A DNA stretch of 6,601 bases from an uncultured Spirochaetia bacterium (GTDB lineage: Bacteria; Spirochaetota; UBA4802; JAGODF01): contig CALCJG010000419.1 of assembly GCA_937967705.1 (NCBI GenBank), positions 1 through 6,601 on the forward strand, in the 5' to 3' direction. A program made the position numbers and the translations under genes. How positions within the stretch are numbered: the first letter of the stretch is position 1; each line of letters starts with the position of its first letter. The notes under the pieces are model-generated. The model saw only the letters and a list, made by a program, of their open reading frames with translations. It ran no database searches and had not been told where the DNA came from. Shown here piece after piece: positions 5,141 to 6,601 of this stretch.

Positions 5141-6004
5141 CTATGGCTCTTCTCCTCGGCCGGTCCCAGTCCCCTCTCGCTGGTTTCTATTCCTGGCAGT
5201 ATAAAGAATAAAATCGGCGGGTATGGGGATGGTCCCTTTTTCGCACAGAGTACAGTTAACGTATTCCATCAGGGATGTTTTATCAATCCGATTTATTCGC
5301 GCGGATTCACGGCTTATACCTGCACAGGAATAGAGATACTCAACAAGCGGTTCCGCCTCCCTGACCATAAGGGTATTCTCATAAAGCTCTCTTTGGATAG
5401 TGCCAAAGAATTCCCTCATCTGATCTTCGCCGTTCTCCAGGCAAAAATTGCCTATGACGGTATTCAAGTCCTCCTCCTGATTTCTGCTAACGCCGTGTTT
5501 TAAGAAAAGATAATCCCTTATAATGACTTTTATTTCCTTCATATACATCCTTGACATGGTGGTTGCACAGAAGGTGCCTTCGGGTTTCAAAACGCGTTTT
5601 ATCTCCGCAAAAGCCTTCTTCCGGTCTGGAACATGGTAGAGCATATGATTGGCGATGATCATATCGAATTGATGGTTTCCATAGGGGATGTTTTCAATAT
5701 CGACCACCTCATACCGGATGGCAGCAGCAGCTTCTCCTACATTGCCTTCCGCGTCACGCAGCATACCTTCGGAAAAGTCCGAGAGGATAATCTCCCATCT
5801 GCCTGGTATCCTGGCCTTATTCACCTTCCACAACATGCCGGTACCGCATCCCAGTTCCAGGACCTTCAAACCGTCCTCTTTTCTGAAACGATCGAAGACC
5901 CAGAGCGGCCAGGGATAGGGGTTGGTCCCGAACCTCCGATGCAGATCTATCCGCGCCTTAAACTTATGGGAATCGTTATACTGTTCATCCTTTAAACCGG
6001 TCAT
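5141..6004 (-). CDS. Class I SAM-dependent methyltransferase
   Basis: The 287-residue protein has the Rossmann methyltransferase motifs in order: motif I KVLELGCGTG (47-56), the ribose-binding acidic residue D76 in LSDFSEGML, VDIENIPY (101-108), FDMIIANHMLYHV (113-125) and the post-motif RVLKPEGTF (137-145). The N-terminal HRRFGTNPYPWPLWVFDRF (22-40) is typical of a subgroup acting on small molecules, but the substrate cannot be read. The C-terminal half (about 155-270) is a helical cap likely to set specificity. The last residues (REGTGTGRGEEP) look disordered. The start ATG (6002-6004) follows GGTGAGGCG, a weak to moderate ribosome binding site. A membrane-protein gene ends 127 nt upstream, with a repeat-bearing leader between. 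DUF2267 and the E2-like acyltransferase follow downstream. It is cytoplasmic; the family is certain. Confidence 0.9.
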   Translation of the reverse strand: MTGLKDEQYNDSHKFKARIDLHRRFGTNPYPWPLWVFDRFRKEDGLKVLELGCGTGMLWKVNKARIPGRWEIILSDFSEGMLRDAEGNVGEAAAAIRYEVVDIENIPYGNHQFDMIIANHMLYHVPDRKKAFAEIKRVLKPEGTFCATTMSRMYMKEIKVIIRDYLFLKHGVSRNQEEDLNTVIGNFCLENGEDQMREFFGTIQRELYENTLMVREAEPLVEYLYSCAGISRESARINRIDKTSLMEYVNCTLCEKGTIPIPADFILYTARNRNQREGTGTGRGEEP

Positions 6005-6085
6005 CGCCTCACCGCATCAGACAAACATGGGCCGCTCCGCCCTGAAAAGTCTCTTTCTGATCCCGGGTCTCCGGTAAATTCTTTT

Positions 6086-6130
6086 CGGATGCAAGAGACC
6101 TGCATTGATTTTATGCATCCGCGTGCATCC
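6086..6130. repeat. TGCATCC repeat cluster with an 8-bp inverted repeat
   Basis: Three copies of TGCATCC lie in the 127-nt gap before the methyltransferase. Two are direct repeats on the plus strand exactly 10 nt apart (6114-6120 and 6124-6130). One is inverted (GGATGCA, 6087-6093). The inverted pair extends to a perfect 8-bp stem, CGGATGCA (6086-6093) with TGCATCCG (6114-6121), around a 20-nt loop. Ten-nt spacing places the direct copies on the same DNA face. On the minus strand the stem is followed by AAAAGAATTT, not a T-run, so an intrinsic terminator is unlikely. A regulator-binding site or structured leader is plausible. Confidence 0.4.
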
Positions 6131-6131
6131 T

Positions 6132-6548
6132 TCACTCTACTCCACGCTCAATCTGATAAGCGCAATAATAGGCATAGAGGTACAGGGGAATGATGACCGC
6201 ATAGAAAATCCATATGGGAAGGATATATTTAACGGTGATAAACCCGGAAGAGACAACCAGGAGGGAGGATATCAGCAAACCGATAAGAACCGGGAACACG
6301 GTGAGCAGGAGAATACCTTTTCTCTCGACCGGCTTGAAGCTCCCCCACAGGAGCAGGAGAGTCCATCCCAGCATCAGCGAGGCCCCCACCCGGGAAGCGT
6401 AGAGATAGTCCTCCCCCACACTCAGGGCCTCCAGGCCGAACATCAGCCGTGCCACCCCGGGAAATAGCAGGGGAAGAGTCGCCCCCAGATCGGCAATGAC
6501 GCCGATATAAAAACTGATTTTGATTAAGAGGGTTCGATTCGTATTCAT
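6132..6548 (-). CDS. Four-helix integral membrane protein of unknown function
   Basis: The 138-residue product has four hydrophobic segments at about 8-30, 52-69, 78-100 and 108-131. A conserved-looking stretch, GASLMLGWTLLLLWGSFKP (55-73), runs through helix 2 into a basic cytoplasmic loop (KPVERKG). I do not assign a named family and see no catalytic motif. The start ATG (6546-6548) follows GAGGAG by 9 nt. Only 53 nt of upstream sequence are present and no promoter is convincing there, so this may be the first gene of the unit or continue from outside the window. The methyltransferase follows after 127 nt. A shared transcript is possible, but the repeat cluster between them could mark a separate promoter or control element. 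Confidence 0.78.
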   Translation of the reverse strand: MNTNRTLLIKISFYIGVIADLGATLPLLFPGVARLMFGLEALSVGEDYLYASRVGASLMLGWTLLLLWGSFKPVERKGILLLTVFPVLIGLLISSLLVVSSGFITVKYILPIWIFYAVIIPLYLYAYYCAYQIERGVE

Positions 6549-6601
6549 AAGCCTTTTCTCCTCAGGTATGATGGTTCCGTTGACCAGACTAGCCCTTCCC
6601 C

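Noticed and set aside
6086..6121. Intrinsic terminator after the first membrane-protein gene
   Set aside because: The stem is perfect, but the loop is 20 nt and the sequence after it on the minus strand is A-rich, not a T-run.

Overview
All supported genes lie on the minus strand, so transcription runs from high to low coordinates. No rRNA, tRNA, CRISPR array, insertion sequence or phage gene is visible. The gene set points to an anaerobic or microaerobic Gram-negative bacterium of the Desulfobacterota (deltaproteobacterial) type: a hemerythrin-like protein, a short QueG-like protein with two [4Fe-4S] motifs, a DUF2267 protein and a stand-alone E2-type acyltransferase core. That placement is an inference from family content only; no marker gene is present.

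In transcription order, the first block (6548 down to 3818) has four genes: a four-helix membrane protein of unknown function, a class I SAM-dependent methyltransferase, a DUF2267 protein, and an acyltransferase with the 2-oxoacid dehydrogenase E2 catalytic fold but no lipoyl or subunit-binding domain. The DUF2267 and acyltransferase genes are very close and may be translationally coupled. The methyltransferase leader holds three copies of a TGCATCC motif, two of which can pair as an 8-bp stem.

An AT-rich, gene-poor gap of 279 bp follows (3539-3817). It holds a bulged hairpin, a short protein-like open stretch, and one copy of a 17-bp sequence that recurs in the next intergenic gap.

The second block (3538 to 2427) is a tightly coupled pair: a four-helix membrane protein whose stop overlaps the start of the QueG-like iron-sulfur protein. 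The third block (2259 to 1222) is a single cytoplasmic leucine-rich-repeat protein. It is clearly more AT-rich than the iron-sulfur and acyltransferase genes, which suggests separate acquisition. A candidate promoter lies upstream of it.

The fourth block (1128 to the left edge) is a multi-helix envelope protein followed by a hemerythrin-like protein that runs out of the window. A candidate promoter overlapping an imperfect inverted repeat precedes it.

The most interesting points are the lipoyl-less E2 core linked to DUF2267, the QueG-like protein coupled to a membrane partner, the compositionally distinct LRR gene, and the repeated sequences in the intergenic gaps. No functional claim here goes beyond family-level inference.
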